Shown here: positions 47,655 through 58,696 of the stretch, piece after piece | Layout of the letters: the number at the start of each line of letters is the position of its first letter | How positions within the stretch are numbered: position 1 is the stretch's first letter | From: Muscardinus avellanarius | Taxonomy: Eukaryota > Chordata > Mammalia > Rodentia > Gliridae | Direction: 5' to 3' | Length of the DNA stretch: 64,000 nt | NCBI GenBank assembly: GCA_963383645.1 | Contig: OY726565.1 | Coordinates: 31,864,534 to 31,928,533 of the forward strand | Translations under genes and position numbers: made by a program | Notes under the pieces: model-generated | Told to the model about the DNA's origin: nothing | The model's input: only the letters and a program-made list of their open reading frames with translations | Databases searched by the model: none

Positions 47655-48068
47655 GATCTCTGTGCTAGAGCAGACCGCATTGCAAACAGCATGGCTTAAA
47701 ACAACAATAATGATATTATTTTCTCTCACAGTTCTGGAGGCCAAAAGTCCAAACCTGCTGTACTCTCTGTTCACTGGGGAAAATAGTTCCTCTCCTCTTC
47801 TGGTTTCTAAGGGCTACCTGTTTCCCTTGTCTTGTGTCTGCATAACTCCAGCCTCTGCCCTGCATGTACTTTCCCTGTACATGTCTCATAAGGACACTGG
47901 TTATTAGATTTGGGTTCATCTGGGTAATGCAAGGTGACATCATCTTGAGATTAATAATTTAATTATATTTGCAAAGGCTATTTTTCCAAATAAAGTCACA
48001 TTCATAGATTCTGATGGTTAGATATGGATATATGTTTTGAGGGGGTCATTGTTTAACACACCGCACCA
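47655..48068 (-). mobile_element. MLT1-type MaLR LTR, antisense
   Basis: Antisense MLT1 in order: 'GCATGGCTTAAAACAACAATAATG', 'CTCACAGTTCTGGAGGCCAAAAGTCC', 'CTCATAAGGACACTGGTTATTAGATTTGGG', 'TTTGCAAAGGCTATTTTTCCAAATAAAGTCACATTC', 'ATATGTTTTGAGGGGGTCATTGTTTAACACACCGCA'. Nearly full-length solo LTR; the short frames on both strands are shadows. Confidence 0.85.
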
Positions 48069-48683
48069 ACTATTATTTGGATGAATGTGCCTAACTTTTT
48101 AGATAAATATTATCAATATATGTAGCTCATTGATTGTAGGTTGCCAACCCTTTACATTTATCATTTCTAAAATTCACATGCATTTTGCAATTGGTGCCCT
48201 ATCAATATGCCATTATTTTTTCCTACTGGTACTTATAGGTGTGCTGTACTTTATACTCAGATTAGAACAAATGGCTTTGAGAAAAGCTGTAGCAATTTAC
48301 ATTATCAATACTTTCAGAATGGTTTTTAGATATTGAGTAATGTTTAATTGCCCAGTAAAAATTTGACCACTCATTAACTTCTTGTTTCCATCCTTTACTG
48401 TCTTATATTAAAAATATTGAATTTTTTCTTATAAATAAGTATGATTTATTGAATACCTATGAAGTGATTAAGAACTACCCTTTGTAAATCAAGCAGTGTT
48501 TTCTAATTTTATTGATAAGGCAACTGATTCGTAGGAGTATTTTACATATTCATTGAAAATATGAACCTTGTTAATCTTTGAAATATATTTTTTTAATTAT
48601 TTCTAGTTTGAAGATATTCTTATTTAATCATCCAGATACAATTACTTTATTTTTCCATTAGTTTATATTTCTTTTATTTATTC
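48069..48683. other. Unique AT-rich sequence
   Basis: No recognised features. Confidence 0.35.
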
Positions 48684-48884
48684 TACGGTACCGGGGATGG
48701 AACCTAGGGGCATTGTACCTCCGAGCTACACCCCCAGACCTATTTTTTATTCTTTTAATTTAGAAACAGGGTCTCACTGAGTTGCAAAGGGCCTCACTGA
48801 GTAGCTGAGGCTGTCCGAGAACTGTGATCCTCCAGTCTCGGCCTCCCGGATGCTGGGATTACAAATGTGCGCCACCACACCCGG
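48684..48884 (-). repeat. B1-dID-type SINE, older form, well kept
   Basis: Inverted copy from 'GGTACCGGGGATGGAACCTAGGGGC' to 'GGGATTACAAATGTGCGCCACCACACCCGGCC'; keeps several CpG sites. Confidence 0.9.
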
Positions 48885-49477
48885 CCTTGTTTGTACTTCT
48901 AAACATTTGAAAGCGGTTTTTGTTTTGTTGTTTAATGCAGTTACCCTTATCATTATTTTTTATCTGTGAACTTTATGCTTAGGAAAGCCTTTCTCACTTG
49001 AATTCATTAAATATTTACTTCTATTTTTGCTGCCTTTTAAATAATTTACTTATAATATTCATCTCTTTGGTTGGTTCAGAATTTTGTTTATATTATTGTT
49101 GTACCATGCTGTGTTAGGACCTAGTTGAAATTTCCCCAAATATCTGATTTGTCCAGTACTACTTTAGGGATTGTTTGTCTTTTTTATTGGCTTGTGATAT
49201 TTACAATATATTAAGCTGTATATATACTAGCACTTCCTGCATAGCTATTGTAGCTATTCTGTTTATCTCTATGTGCATTTAGTACATATTATCAATAAGT
49301 GTAGCTTTAAAACATATTTTAACAGCTTGCTGGGCAAGTCTCTCCAACACATTTTCCTCCTCATTGTCAATTTTCATTCAATCCCCCATTCTTCCTTTTC
49401 AAAAACTCTTTTGATATTCTTATTTAATCATCAAGATAAAATTATTTTAAAATATTTTTCAAAGTTCTGTTTTAATT
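48885..49477. other. Unique AT-rich sequence
   Basis: No recognised features. 'ATATTCTTATTTAATCATC' occurs at both about 48613 and 49414, possibly a small old duplication. Confidence 0.35.
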
Positions 49478-49486
49478 CAAAATCCT

Positions 49487-49671
49487 GCCGGGCGTGGTGG
49501 CACATGCTTGTAATTCCCACTTGGGAGGTGGAGACAGGAGGATTGTGCTGGTTTAAGAGACCCTGTTTCCAAATAAAAAAGTATAAAATAGTTCTGGGAG
49601 TGTGGCCCAAAGGTAGAAGGGTTTCCAGGAACCTCAGTACCACCAAATAAACAAACAAACAAACAAACAAA
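49487..49671 (+). repeat. Young-type SINE with target duplication
   Basis: Short-form copy, GCCGGGCGTGGTGG to 'GAAGGGTTTCCAGGAACCTCAGTACCACC', (AAAC)n tail at 49648-49674. CAAAATCCT is at 49478-49486 and 49672-49680. Confidence 0.93.
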
Positions 49672-49796
49672 CAAAATCCTTTTGAGATTTTGACTGATAC
49701 TTCTGTTGAGATTATTCTAAACTATGACTCTTGGTCTTGGAACAATATGTCCTCTTCTATTTTAAAATTAATTTGATAATTACTTAAGAGTATGGT

Positions 49797-49812
49797 AAAA
49801 ACAAAATGAATA
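49797..49812. repeat. Left target-site duplication of full-length L1
   Basis: 16 bases AAAAACAAAATGAATA, identical to 57134-57149. The cut falls between T and AAAAA (bottom strand TTTTT/A), which matches the L1 endonuclease preference. Confidence 0.93.
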
Positions 49813-51981
49813 GAGATTCAACATGGAGACTGAGGGACACAGCACTTCTCAGTAGCTGAAACAAATAAAGTTCAACTACTTAGATAGCAGTGTCTTAATC
49901 AACAAAATAAATACATCCCAGGAACCAAAACAGATCCAGGTACCCTGGCGGAAACTCTGAACTCGAAGAAGAAGAACAAAGATCGGGCACCAGACCTACT
50001 GCAGATACAATTGGGACCCCCGCCAGCAGGCTGCTGGCGCGGGCTGCCTGCCAGCCCAAACTGCACTCCTGAGAACTGCACTCCCGAGCCCTGACTGAAA
50101 TCACTGCGGCAAGATAATCTGAGACTGAAAACGCACAAAGAGCCTCATCTTAAGCAGCGAGCATCACCCACGTCAGAATTCTGTGTGCTCACCAGCGACT
50201 GGATCACAACGTCACAGAGACTTCCAAGGACCCCTGGACCAAGGAAGCCAGGAACCTAATTGCGTCCAGGGAGAGTGTGGGTACTAGCGTGCACCCCAGG
50301 CCCAGCACTGGCCTGGGGCATCTGTCCCACACCTCAGAACCCAGCACTGTCCTCGCGCACCCTGTCTGTGCCCCGGACCCCCGCTAGTAGTCAGTGCCTG
50401 CGCAACCCCCAGCCCTAAATTGGAGCTTACCTTGTGTGTCTAGCCCCCATGCCCCACTGGACCCCAGACACACACCTTGCCGGAGGCCTGCTTTCCAGGC
50501 TGCGAAAGCTCTGTGCGCCCGTGAGATCTCCTCGGGCCCCCAGCTTCTGCGGCCCCCGGGAGGCAGAGATCATTGCTGGACACCTCGCAATGCCTGTGCC
50601 CCCCCCCCCGGACACCTGTGCACCTATCCCGCATCCCTGGCCCACCACCTGGAGTTCCCACCCACCCGGCAGCCTGATACTCAGTTCTAGTCTAAAACAC
50701 AGCCCAATACACAGTGGAGGAGCATAGCAGCAGGCACTAGGCAGCTGCACCCACTCACACCTGGGTCCAGGAATAGCAGCACACCCAGCCTGCACTCTTG
50801 GAACTGGCAGAGATCTGGCAGTAAGTGTGGGCATCCAGGAACCAGCAACTATTTGCCCAGGGCACATCTTGGGACCACACCGTCTAGCCCAGTTAGAATT
50901 TCCAGAGACACAGGAAAATCCATCGAGACACAATATCTGCACAGGACCACAGGGGGAGGTTCCAAGTCTACTTTGGACATCCTCCACTCCTGCTGTAGGG
51001 AAGCACAGGCCAGAGTCTGGGGTGGTAAGTTCAGAGGTGCTGACTACAGGTTGGAATTACGCAGAACCTGGAAATTGTACAGAATCTAATAACAGTGACA
51101 CCAGACATCCTGACACATAAACCCAAAGCAGTTAAAGGAAAGAAAGGTGTCCAAACACCCAGAGTGACCTAAGAAGATAAAAATAGAGTACAAAGAAAAA
51201 TAAGAGACATTGGATTATATTCTGAAAACTACCAAAGCAATCAGATACGCAAATATTATATGGATCTGACCCCATATTCGTAAATAAGTAGGACTGTTTT
51301 TTCTTTTTACTGTTACTGTGGATATTTTGTTTTATTTTGCTTTTACAGTGCTTTTGTTTTGTTATGGTTATTGCTGTTTTATTTGTTTCCCCATCCTTCT
51401 TTTACTTTAACATGTTTTTTTTATATATATTTGATTGTTTGCCTTGTTTTCTGATTTCACACAGCTGCTAGTTTCTTTTATTTTATTCTTGTCCTTTTTT
51501 CCTCTTTCTTCCTCTTTCCTTCCTTTTTTTTCATTCTCCTACTTTGATTGGTTTTTCCTTTCTTTTTCTTGGATTACATAATAGTCTTGGTATCTTGTGT
51601 GGATTTTTTTTAATGTTTGTCTGCTCCTTCCATTACCCCTCTTACAAACTTCCCCATAGTAACCTATATACTCTTCTCCCCCAAAACTTTTCCCCATAAT
51701 ATACCTCCTTATTTAATACTCAAAGTATTTCATAGATCCATACTTACTCTACTAATGACAAGAGTCCTACTAGTTAACTCTCTCTCATTCTCAGCAAGAT
51801 ATTACCTTATCATACTTAAAGTCTTTCTCAAAATAAACATATCCTCTACCTACTCCTACTCCTTTACCCATTACCCCAGCTCCTCCCACATCACCCACCC
51901 TCAACACTGGAAAAGCTCTGCTGACTTGCCAATACCCCTAAACTCCTAATATTAAGATTGGACTAAGCATAATACTCACGA
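49813..51981 (+). promoter_or_regulatory. L1 5' UTR (2.2 kb) with GC-rich and pyrimidine-rich halves
   Basis: Long for an L1 leader (about 0.9 kb in human). The first part to about 51120 is GC-rich with CpGs and a C run (50599-50608). About 51290-51960 is pyrimidine-rich on the plus strand. No YY1-like start as in the 2535-2543 element; the leader begins GAGATTCAACATGGAGAC. This should hold the internal pol II promoter. It is unlike the other L1 leader in the window. Confidence 0.8.
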
Positions 51982-52961
51982 ATGATGGGTAGAAATCAGA
52001 AAAACAGGACAGAGAACGCTATAAATATGAGAACCAGGAATTATGAAGAGACAGCAGAAATCATGAATACTGACCTACTAGAAATGCAAGAAGGGGAGTT
52101 CAGAATCTTGATGTACAATATGATGAAAGGATTTAAAATAAGTCTAGAGGAGGTGAAAGGTGAGTTAGAAACACTAAAAAGAATTAGAAAGAGGTCTGGA
52201 ATGAAATGAAAGAGGCAATAAGTGAAATGAAGACAACAATAGAAAGAAATTCTGGAAGATTAGATGAAATGGAAAACAGAATATCAATATTACAAGACAG
52301 TACATCCCAAACCAAAAACACAGTCAGCGATATACAGAAATCTTTACAGCAACAAAACCTTAACATCCAGCAAATATGGGATAATATGAAGCATCCTAAT
52401 TTACGAATAATAGGCATTGAAGAAGGGATAGAGGTACAGACCAAGGGCATCTGTAATATCTTCAGGGAAATAATCTCAGAGAATTTTCCAAATATGGAAA
52501 GAGACTTGGACCTTCATGTCCAGGAGGCATACAGAACTCCACTGAGACAGGACCAAAGAAAGGCCACTCCATTGCACATAATAACCAAAATGACCAATAT
52601 AGAGGCCAAGGAAGGAATCTTAAAAGCAGTAAGAACAAAAGGACGGGTGACATATAGAGGCAAAACAATAAGAATCACCCCAGACTATACAACCCAGGTC
52701 AGGAATGCTAGGAGAGACTGGTACGACATGATTCAGACCCTGGAAGAAAATAACTTCCAACCAAAGCTCATCTATCCAGCAAAACTACTATTCAAGATCA
52801 ATGGTGAAACCAAAGTCTTTCAGGATAAACAGAATCTCAAAAAATTCATGAATTCAAAGCCAGCACTAGAGAAAATTCTTAAAGAAATAAACCATAAGGA
52901 AGAAAAAAGAAGCAGAATTCAGAATCAGAGAGGAGAGAAAGTTAATAAGTGGGCCATTTAA
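51982..52961 (+). pseudogene. L1 ORF1 (RNA-binding chaperone), one frameshift
   Basis: Two overlapping open pieces (51982-52209, 75 codons; 52206-52961, 251 codons) in different frames add up to about 326 codons, close to human ORF1p (338). The break is a single indel near 52185-52205. Order: short N-terminus, heptad-rich coiled coil ('ISEMKTTIERN', 'LDEMENRISILQ'), RRM core 'LRIIGIEEG', and C-terminal domain 'RITPDYTTQVRNARRDW' with 'NNFQPKLIYPAKL'. ORF1p trimers coat L1 RNA in the cytoplasm. The stop is followed by a 45-bp gap to ORF2. Confidence 0.93.
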
Positions 52962-53006
52962 GTAAAGAAGAAAGATCAAACCACCCAAGAGTAGACAGAA
53001 CACAAA

Positions 53007-54250
53007 ATGGCAGAAAACAAAAATTATATTTCAATAATATCTCTTAATGTCAAAGGACTTAACTCACCAATCAAAAGACATAGACTGGCAATGTGGATTA
53101 GGAAACATAATCCAAATATATGCTATCTGCAAGAAACTCACCTTACAGCCAAAGACATTCACAGGCTGAAAGTGAAAGGATGGAAAAAGATATACCATGC
53201 CAACAGTGACCAAAAAAGAGCAGGGGTAGCAACCCTGATATCCAACAAAACAGACTTTAAACTAAAACACATCAAAAGAGACAAATCAGGGCACTTCCTT
53301 TTATTAAAAGGAACAATACACCAAGAAGATATAATGATAGTAAATATTTATGCCCCAATATGTGGGTGCAATCACATGAGTAAAACAAATCCTTCTGGAC
53401 ATAAGATCCCAAGTAGACCCAAATACAATAATTCTGGGTGACTTTAATACACCTATCACACCACTGGATTGATCTTCAAGGCAAATATGAGTAAAGACGC
53501 TTTAGAACTAAAGGAAACCATAAACCAAATGGACCTAATAGACATTTTCAGGTTATTTTAACCAGGAACTGCAGAATACACATTCTTCTCAGCAGCCCAT
53601 GGAACCTTCTCCAAAATAGACCACATCCTGGGACACAAAGAAAATACTAGAAAATTCAAAAAATGTAATATAATTCCTTGCATCTTTTCAGACCACAATG
53701 GAATAAAAGTAGAAATCAACAACAGGAAACTCGAAAGAAAGTATTCAAATTCATGGAGAATGATTAATACACTATTGAATGATGAATGGGTAAGAGCAGA
53801 AATTAAGGAAGAAATAAAGAAATTTGTAGAAACAAACAAAAACAGAGATACAACCTACCAAAATCTATGGGACACCATGAAGGCAGTATTAAGAGGAAAG
53901 TTTATTGCATTGAGTGACCACATAAGAAGGACAGAGAATCACCAAGTAGAGAACCTAATGACACAACTAAAGGACCTAGAAATTCTGCAACAGTCTATTC
54001 CCAAAGCCAGAAGAAGGCAATAAATCATTAAAATTAGAGCAGAAATAAATGAAATAGAGAACAAAAAAACAATTCAAAGAATCAATAAAACAAAAAGTTT
54101 GTTCTTTGAAAAGATTAATAGAATTGATAAACCCCTGGCCAACCTAACCAAAAGAAAAAGAGAATCAACTAAAATTATCAAAATTAGAAATGAAAAAGGA
54201 GATATCACCACAGATAGTGAAGAAATTAAAAAGATTATCAGAAACTATAC

Positions 54251-54304
<54 letters not shown>

Positions 54305-56877
54305 CAATAGACCTGAAAACCTGAAAGAAATTGATAGATTTCTAAGCACAGTTAACCTTCCTACACTCAGCCAAGAGGACATAGCAAGCCTAAACCAACC
54401 AATAACAACCAAAGAAATAGGAACAGCAATAAAAATTCTTCCACCAAAGAAAAGCCCAGGCCCAGATGTGTTTCCAGCTGAATTCTACAAAACCTTCAGT
54501 GAACAACTAATACCAATACTTCATAACCTGTTCCGGGAAATTGAAAGAGATGGAACTCTCCCAAATTCCTTCTATGAGGCCAGTATCACATTAATCCCCA
54601 AACCAAATAAAGATACCTCAAGAAAGGAAAACTACAGACCAATATCCTTAATGAACATAGATGCAAAAATTCTAAACAAAATACTAGCTATACGCATTCA
54701 AAACTATATCAAGAGAATAATACATCATGACCAAGTCGGTTTCATCCCAGAAAAACAAGGCTGGTTCAACATACGCAAATCAATACATGTTATTCACCAC
54801 ATAAATAGAACCAAGAACAAAAACCACATCATCATAGCAATAGATGCTGAAAAAGCATTTGACAAAATCCAACACCCATTTATGTTAAAAACACTGCAAA
54901 AAATTGGGATAGAAGGAAAGTATTTCAACATCATTAAGGCAATATACTGTAAACCCAAAGCCAACATCATATTGAATGGGGAAAATCTCCAAGGATTTCC
55001 GGTAATGTCGGGAACAAGACAAGGATGCCCACTATAACCACTCCTTTTTAATATTGTCCTTGAGACTCTTGCTGCAGCAATCAGACAAGAGAAGGAAATC
55101 AAAGGAATCCACATAGGAAGAGAGGAATTAAAATTATCCTTATTCACAGATGACATGATCCTTTATCTTGAAGACCCAAAGAACTCAACCAAAAGACTTC
55201 TGGAGCTGATTGACAAATTCAGCAAAGTCTCAGGTTATAAAATCAACCTAAAGAAATCAGTGGCTTTTCTTTATGCCAACAATGAATCCACAATTATAGA
55301 AACAAACAAACAAAGAAAAAATTCCATTCACTATAACCTCAAAACCAATAAAATACCTAGGAAAAAACCTAACCCAAGATGTAAAAGACCTCTACAACAA
55401 AAACTATAAAACATTAAAGAAAGAAATTGAAGAAGACCTTGGAAGATGGAAAGATCTCCCGTGCTCATGGATAGGCAGAATAAATATCATCAAAATGGCC
55501 ATTCTGCCAAAACTGATCTATAGGTTCAATGCAATTCCCATTAAAATACCAGTGACATTCTTCAGAGACCTAGAAAAATCAATCATGAACTTCATATGGA
55601 GAAAGAAAAGACCTAGAATAGCCAAAGCAATTCTCAACAATAAGAAACATGCAGGAGGCATTACAATCCCAGACTTCAAACTATACTATAGAACAATAGT
55701 AGTAAAAACAGCATGGTACTGGCACAATAACAGATATACTGACCAGTGGATTAGAATAGAAGATACAGAAACAAACCCACACATCTTTAGTCAATTAATC
55801 TTTGACAAAGGGGCCAAACACATACACTGGAGAAAAGACAGCTTTTTCAACAAGTGGTGCTGGGAGAACTGGCTAACCGTTTGTAAAAAGATGAATCTAA
55901 ACCCCTATATCTCACCAAACACAGGAATCAACTCGAGATGGATCAAAGACTTAGAAATTAGACCTGAGACTGTAAAGTTAGTAGAGGAGAGCATAGGTTC
56001 AACACTACAACATATTGGCACAGGCAGTAACTTTCTCAACAAAACGTCCAAAGCTCAGGAAATTAAAGCAAGAATAAACAGGTGGGATAACATCAAACTA
56101 AAAAGTTTCTTCTCATCAAAGGAAACTATCAATAACCTAAAGAGGAAGCCTACAGAATGGGAAAGGATCTTTACCAGCCACCATTCTGATAGGGGACTAA
56201 TATCCAGAATATAAAAAGAGCTCAAAAATCTCTACACTAGCAAAACTAACAACCCAATCAAGAAATGGGCAAATGAACTAAATAGACACTTCACAAAAGA
56301 AGAGATACAAAGGGCCAATAGATACATGAAAAGATGTTCTACATCACTGGCCATCAGGGAGATGCAAATCAAAACTACACTGAGATTCCATCTAACCCCA
56401 GTCAGAGTAGCAAGCATAAAGAAATCAAACAACAACAAATGCTGGTGAGGATGTGGGGAAAGAGGAACTCTTTTACCCTGTTGGTGGGAATGCAAACTAG
56501 TTCAGCCACTATGGAGATCTGTGTGGAGATTCCTAAGAAATGTGGGAATAGATCCACCATATGATCCAGCTCTTCCACTCCTGGGTATCTTTCCAAAGGG
56601 GTTTAATTCAGAGAACTACAGCAACATATGCATACCTATGTTCATAGCAGCACAATTTGTCATAGCCAAAATATGGAACCAACCCAGATCTCCATCAACA
56701 GAAGAATGGATAGCAAAACTGTGGGAAATACACACAATGGAATTCTATTTAGCCATAAAGAACAAAATTACATCATTTGCAAGAAGATGGAAATCCCTGG
56801 AGAACATTATGTTAAGAGAGACCAGCCAAGCACAGAAAGAGAAGGTACATATGTTTCCTCTAATATGCCCAAACTAG
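53007..56877 (+). pseudogene. L1 ORF2 (endonuclease + reverse transcriptase), several breaks
   Basis: About 1,290 codons in all, near the family's 1,275. The N-terminal AP-like endonuclease shows LQETH (53127-53141), GDFN (53437-53448) and SDH (53688-53696). RT: 'YRPISLMN' (about 54634), the first catalytic Asp in 'AIDAEKAFD' (about 54837), 'QGCPL' before the stop, then FTDD (55143-55154) where FADD is usual. C-terminal Cys motif '[11 protein letters not shown]' at about 56450-56500. Breaks: frameshift near 53385, stop 53467-53469 (Arg codon decayed to TGA), stop 54021-54023, stop 55035-55037, frameshift near 55300, stop 56212-56214 and TGA near 56447. ORF2p nicks DNA and copies L1 RNA at the nick. 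Confidence 0.93.
54255..54302. repeat. (TA)24 microsatellite inside ORF2
   Basis: 48 bp of TA between the endonuclease and RT domains. It reads as alternating Tyr-Ile and leaves the frame open on both sides (54099-55037). Flanked by CCAATA on the left and TTCCAATAG on the right. Confidence 0.95.
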
Positions 56878-57133
56878 GAAACACAGAGGATACCAGTGGG
56901 ACTCCAGATAATGGAGGGGAAATATCAGCAAAGTTTGAATGGAAAGATAGGAGAGGAGGAAGGCTTATCTTGATTAATGAGGGTCTACATCTGAATATGT
57001 GTAAAATTATGAATAGGACATGATTAACCTGGACAACCATTGGTGGGAGGGGGGAAGGGAAAATGGGGGTGGGGAGAAAGGGCACCAAATATAGTTTAAA
57101 TGTATACTATTTATGTTCAATAAAAATTGTTAA
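56878..57133 (+). other. L1 3' UTR with G-rich tract and polyadenylation signal
   Basis: Short 3' UTR. 57042-57074 holds five G runs spaced by one to four bases, fitting a G-quadruplex motif, as seen in many mammalian L1 3' UTRs. AATAAA at 57119-57124 is followed by AATTGTT and the A tail. Confidence 0.88.
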
Positions 57134-57149
57134 AAAAACAAAATGAATA
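57134..57149. repeat. Right target-site duplication of full-length L1
   Basis: Matches 49797-49812 over all 16 bases; its first five A merge with the L1 tail, so the exact tail end is ambiguous by a few bases. Confidence 0.93.
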
Positions 57150-57535
57150 ATTTTATATTCATATTTACTTTCTATTTATTATTTTATCTAATATTTTATT
57201 TACTATCTGCCAATTATGTGCAAGTCACTGTTTTGGTTATCAGAGATACAAATGTAAATGAAACTATGATGTTCCTGCCCTATAGAATTTCATTCAAATT
57301 AGGGAGAATTATAAGAAATATCTTAATAAAATACATACTATAATTTCAGTTGGTAGTTAAGTGATATGAAGAGGTAGGCTAGGTAGGGATCAAGGATGAA
57401 GGCTGTTTTATAAAGGACGACTGGAAAGGTCTTCTTTGAGGAACTGGCAGCTGAGCCCAGAGTTCTAGGGAAGGGCATGGAAAAATCTGGTGGAAGCAAA
57501 TTCTAGACAGAGCCATTGGCAAATGCAAGGAAGTA

Positions 57536-58020
57536 ATAGGGGTTTCCAGAGAAACCGAACTAGTAGGATATACAGAGATGTTCAAAATAAGATTTTTTTT
57601 TATGAGAATTGACTCACACGATGGTGGAGACTGAAAAGACCCACAATATATCATCTCCAAGCTGCAGAACTAGTAATGTCAGTAGAGTAATTCTAAGTTG
57701 AAAGGCTGGAGTTTTGTGACCAAGGTCACAGGAATGAGGTATTGAGAAGTGATGAAATTCCCCGCTCAAAGAGAGAAAGCAAATTCACCCTCCTTCTGCC
57801 TATTTATTTACTTAATTATTTATTTTGTTCTCTTCAGGCCCTCAGTAGGTTACATGCTTAGCCACATCGCTTAGGACCATCCTTTTTATTCAGTTTCCCT
57901 ATTCAAATGCTAACCTCTTCCAGAATTTCTCTCACATTGGAAGACAGATAATGTCTTACCAGGTATCTGGGCCTCTCTTAGCTCAGTTAAGTTGTCACAT
58001 AAAATCATCACACAAGGACC
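57536..58020. mobile_element. Old interspersed repeat inside L2, class unresolved
   Basis: 'GGGGTTTCCAGAGAAACCGAACTAGTAGGATATA' and 'ATGAGAATTGACTCACACGATGGTGGAGACTGAAAAGACCC', ending in 'GTTGTCACATAAAATCATCACA', match a widespread mammalian repeat that I recognise by pattern but cannot name with confidence; a MaLR/ERVL origin is possible. Confidence 0.5.
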
Positions 58021-58193
58021 CTGAAGCAGAACAGAAATTGGTAGACTCAAGGAATGGCATTATTGCCCACATGGCCGGAGAAGAGGGAAGCAAGGACAGA
58101 GAACTAACAGTGCTAGAAAGACAAATGGGGCATGATATTTGGGGGCTTCTCTGTTATGAAAAGTAGTTTGGATTTTATACCAAGTGTAATAGG

Positions 58194-58223
58194 TGATCCA
58201 AATCCTTTAGAGGATTTGGATCA
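58194..58223. other. Perfect 12-bp inverted repeat (hairpin)
   Basis: TGATCCAAATCC at 58194-58205 pairs with 58212-58223 around loop TTTAGA. It lies where L2 has no such palindrome, so it arose locally. Confidence 0.9.
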
Positions 58224-58696
58224 AGGAAATAACATGTTCTGATTTGCATTTTTAAAGATTCTTTTGGTATCTGGGTAAAGTAAAGATTGTAGTGGAATAA
58301 GAGGAAAGACAGAGAAGCCAGCTAGAACTGTGTAGCTGAAATTCAGGTGGTAATGATGGCAGGGAGGCCGAGGTTAGAGGAAAGAGGTAGTGGGAGGTGA
58401 TCAGCGTTCACGTATTTCTAACAGTCACTCTTGCCTGACAGACTGTGTGGAGGAGACAGACTGGAACAAGGAGACTCCTGTGTGTTAGGAACCATGGAGG
58501 ACACAGAGTTTTAAATGGTCATCCAAGTAGAGATGTCAAGTTTCTGCTGCATGATTCAGGAGCTTGGGAATATTGTAAACAGAGATATATATTTGGATAT
58601 CATTATATATGACGTGCACATGGGTGATATTTAAAGCCATGCCGGTGAGTGTAGCTCACAGATCTGGTGAAGGAAGAGATAAAAAAGGGAGCAGGG

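Larger units (their letters stand above)
49813..57133 (+). mobile_element. Full-length L1 retrotransposon, both ORFs broken
   Basis: An L1 of about 7.3 kb with every part in order: 5' UTR (49813-51981), ORF1 (51982-52961), a 45-bp spacer, ORF2 (53007-56877), 3' UTR with a G-rich tract, AATAAA at 57119-57124 and a short A run. The 16-bp duplication at 49797-49812 and 57134-57149 fixes both ends, so the 5' end is complete and not truncated. Decay is modest: a frameshift in ORF1, several frameshifts and stops in ORF2. It landed beside or within the ancient L2 continuing at 57185. Length compares with about 6 kb for human L1 and 6-7 kb for mouse; the extra length is in the 5' UTR. Confidence 0.95.

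Noticed and set aside
50200..51000. CpG-rich region that looks like a gene promoter (CpG island)
   Set aside because: It lies inside the L1 target duplication, so it is the L1's own leader and not a host gene promoter. The same applies to 1900-2360.
52184..52668. Minus-strand frames over L1 ORF1 and ORF2 (also 53558-53839, 54794-55156, 56232-56495)
   Set aside because: Shadows of the sense L1 coding sequence.
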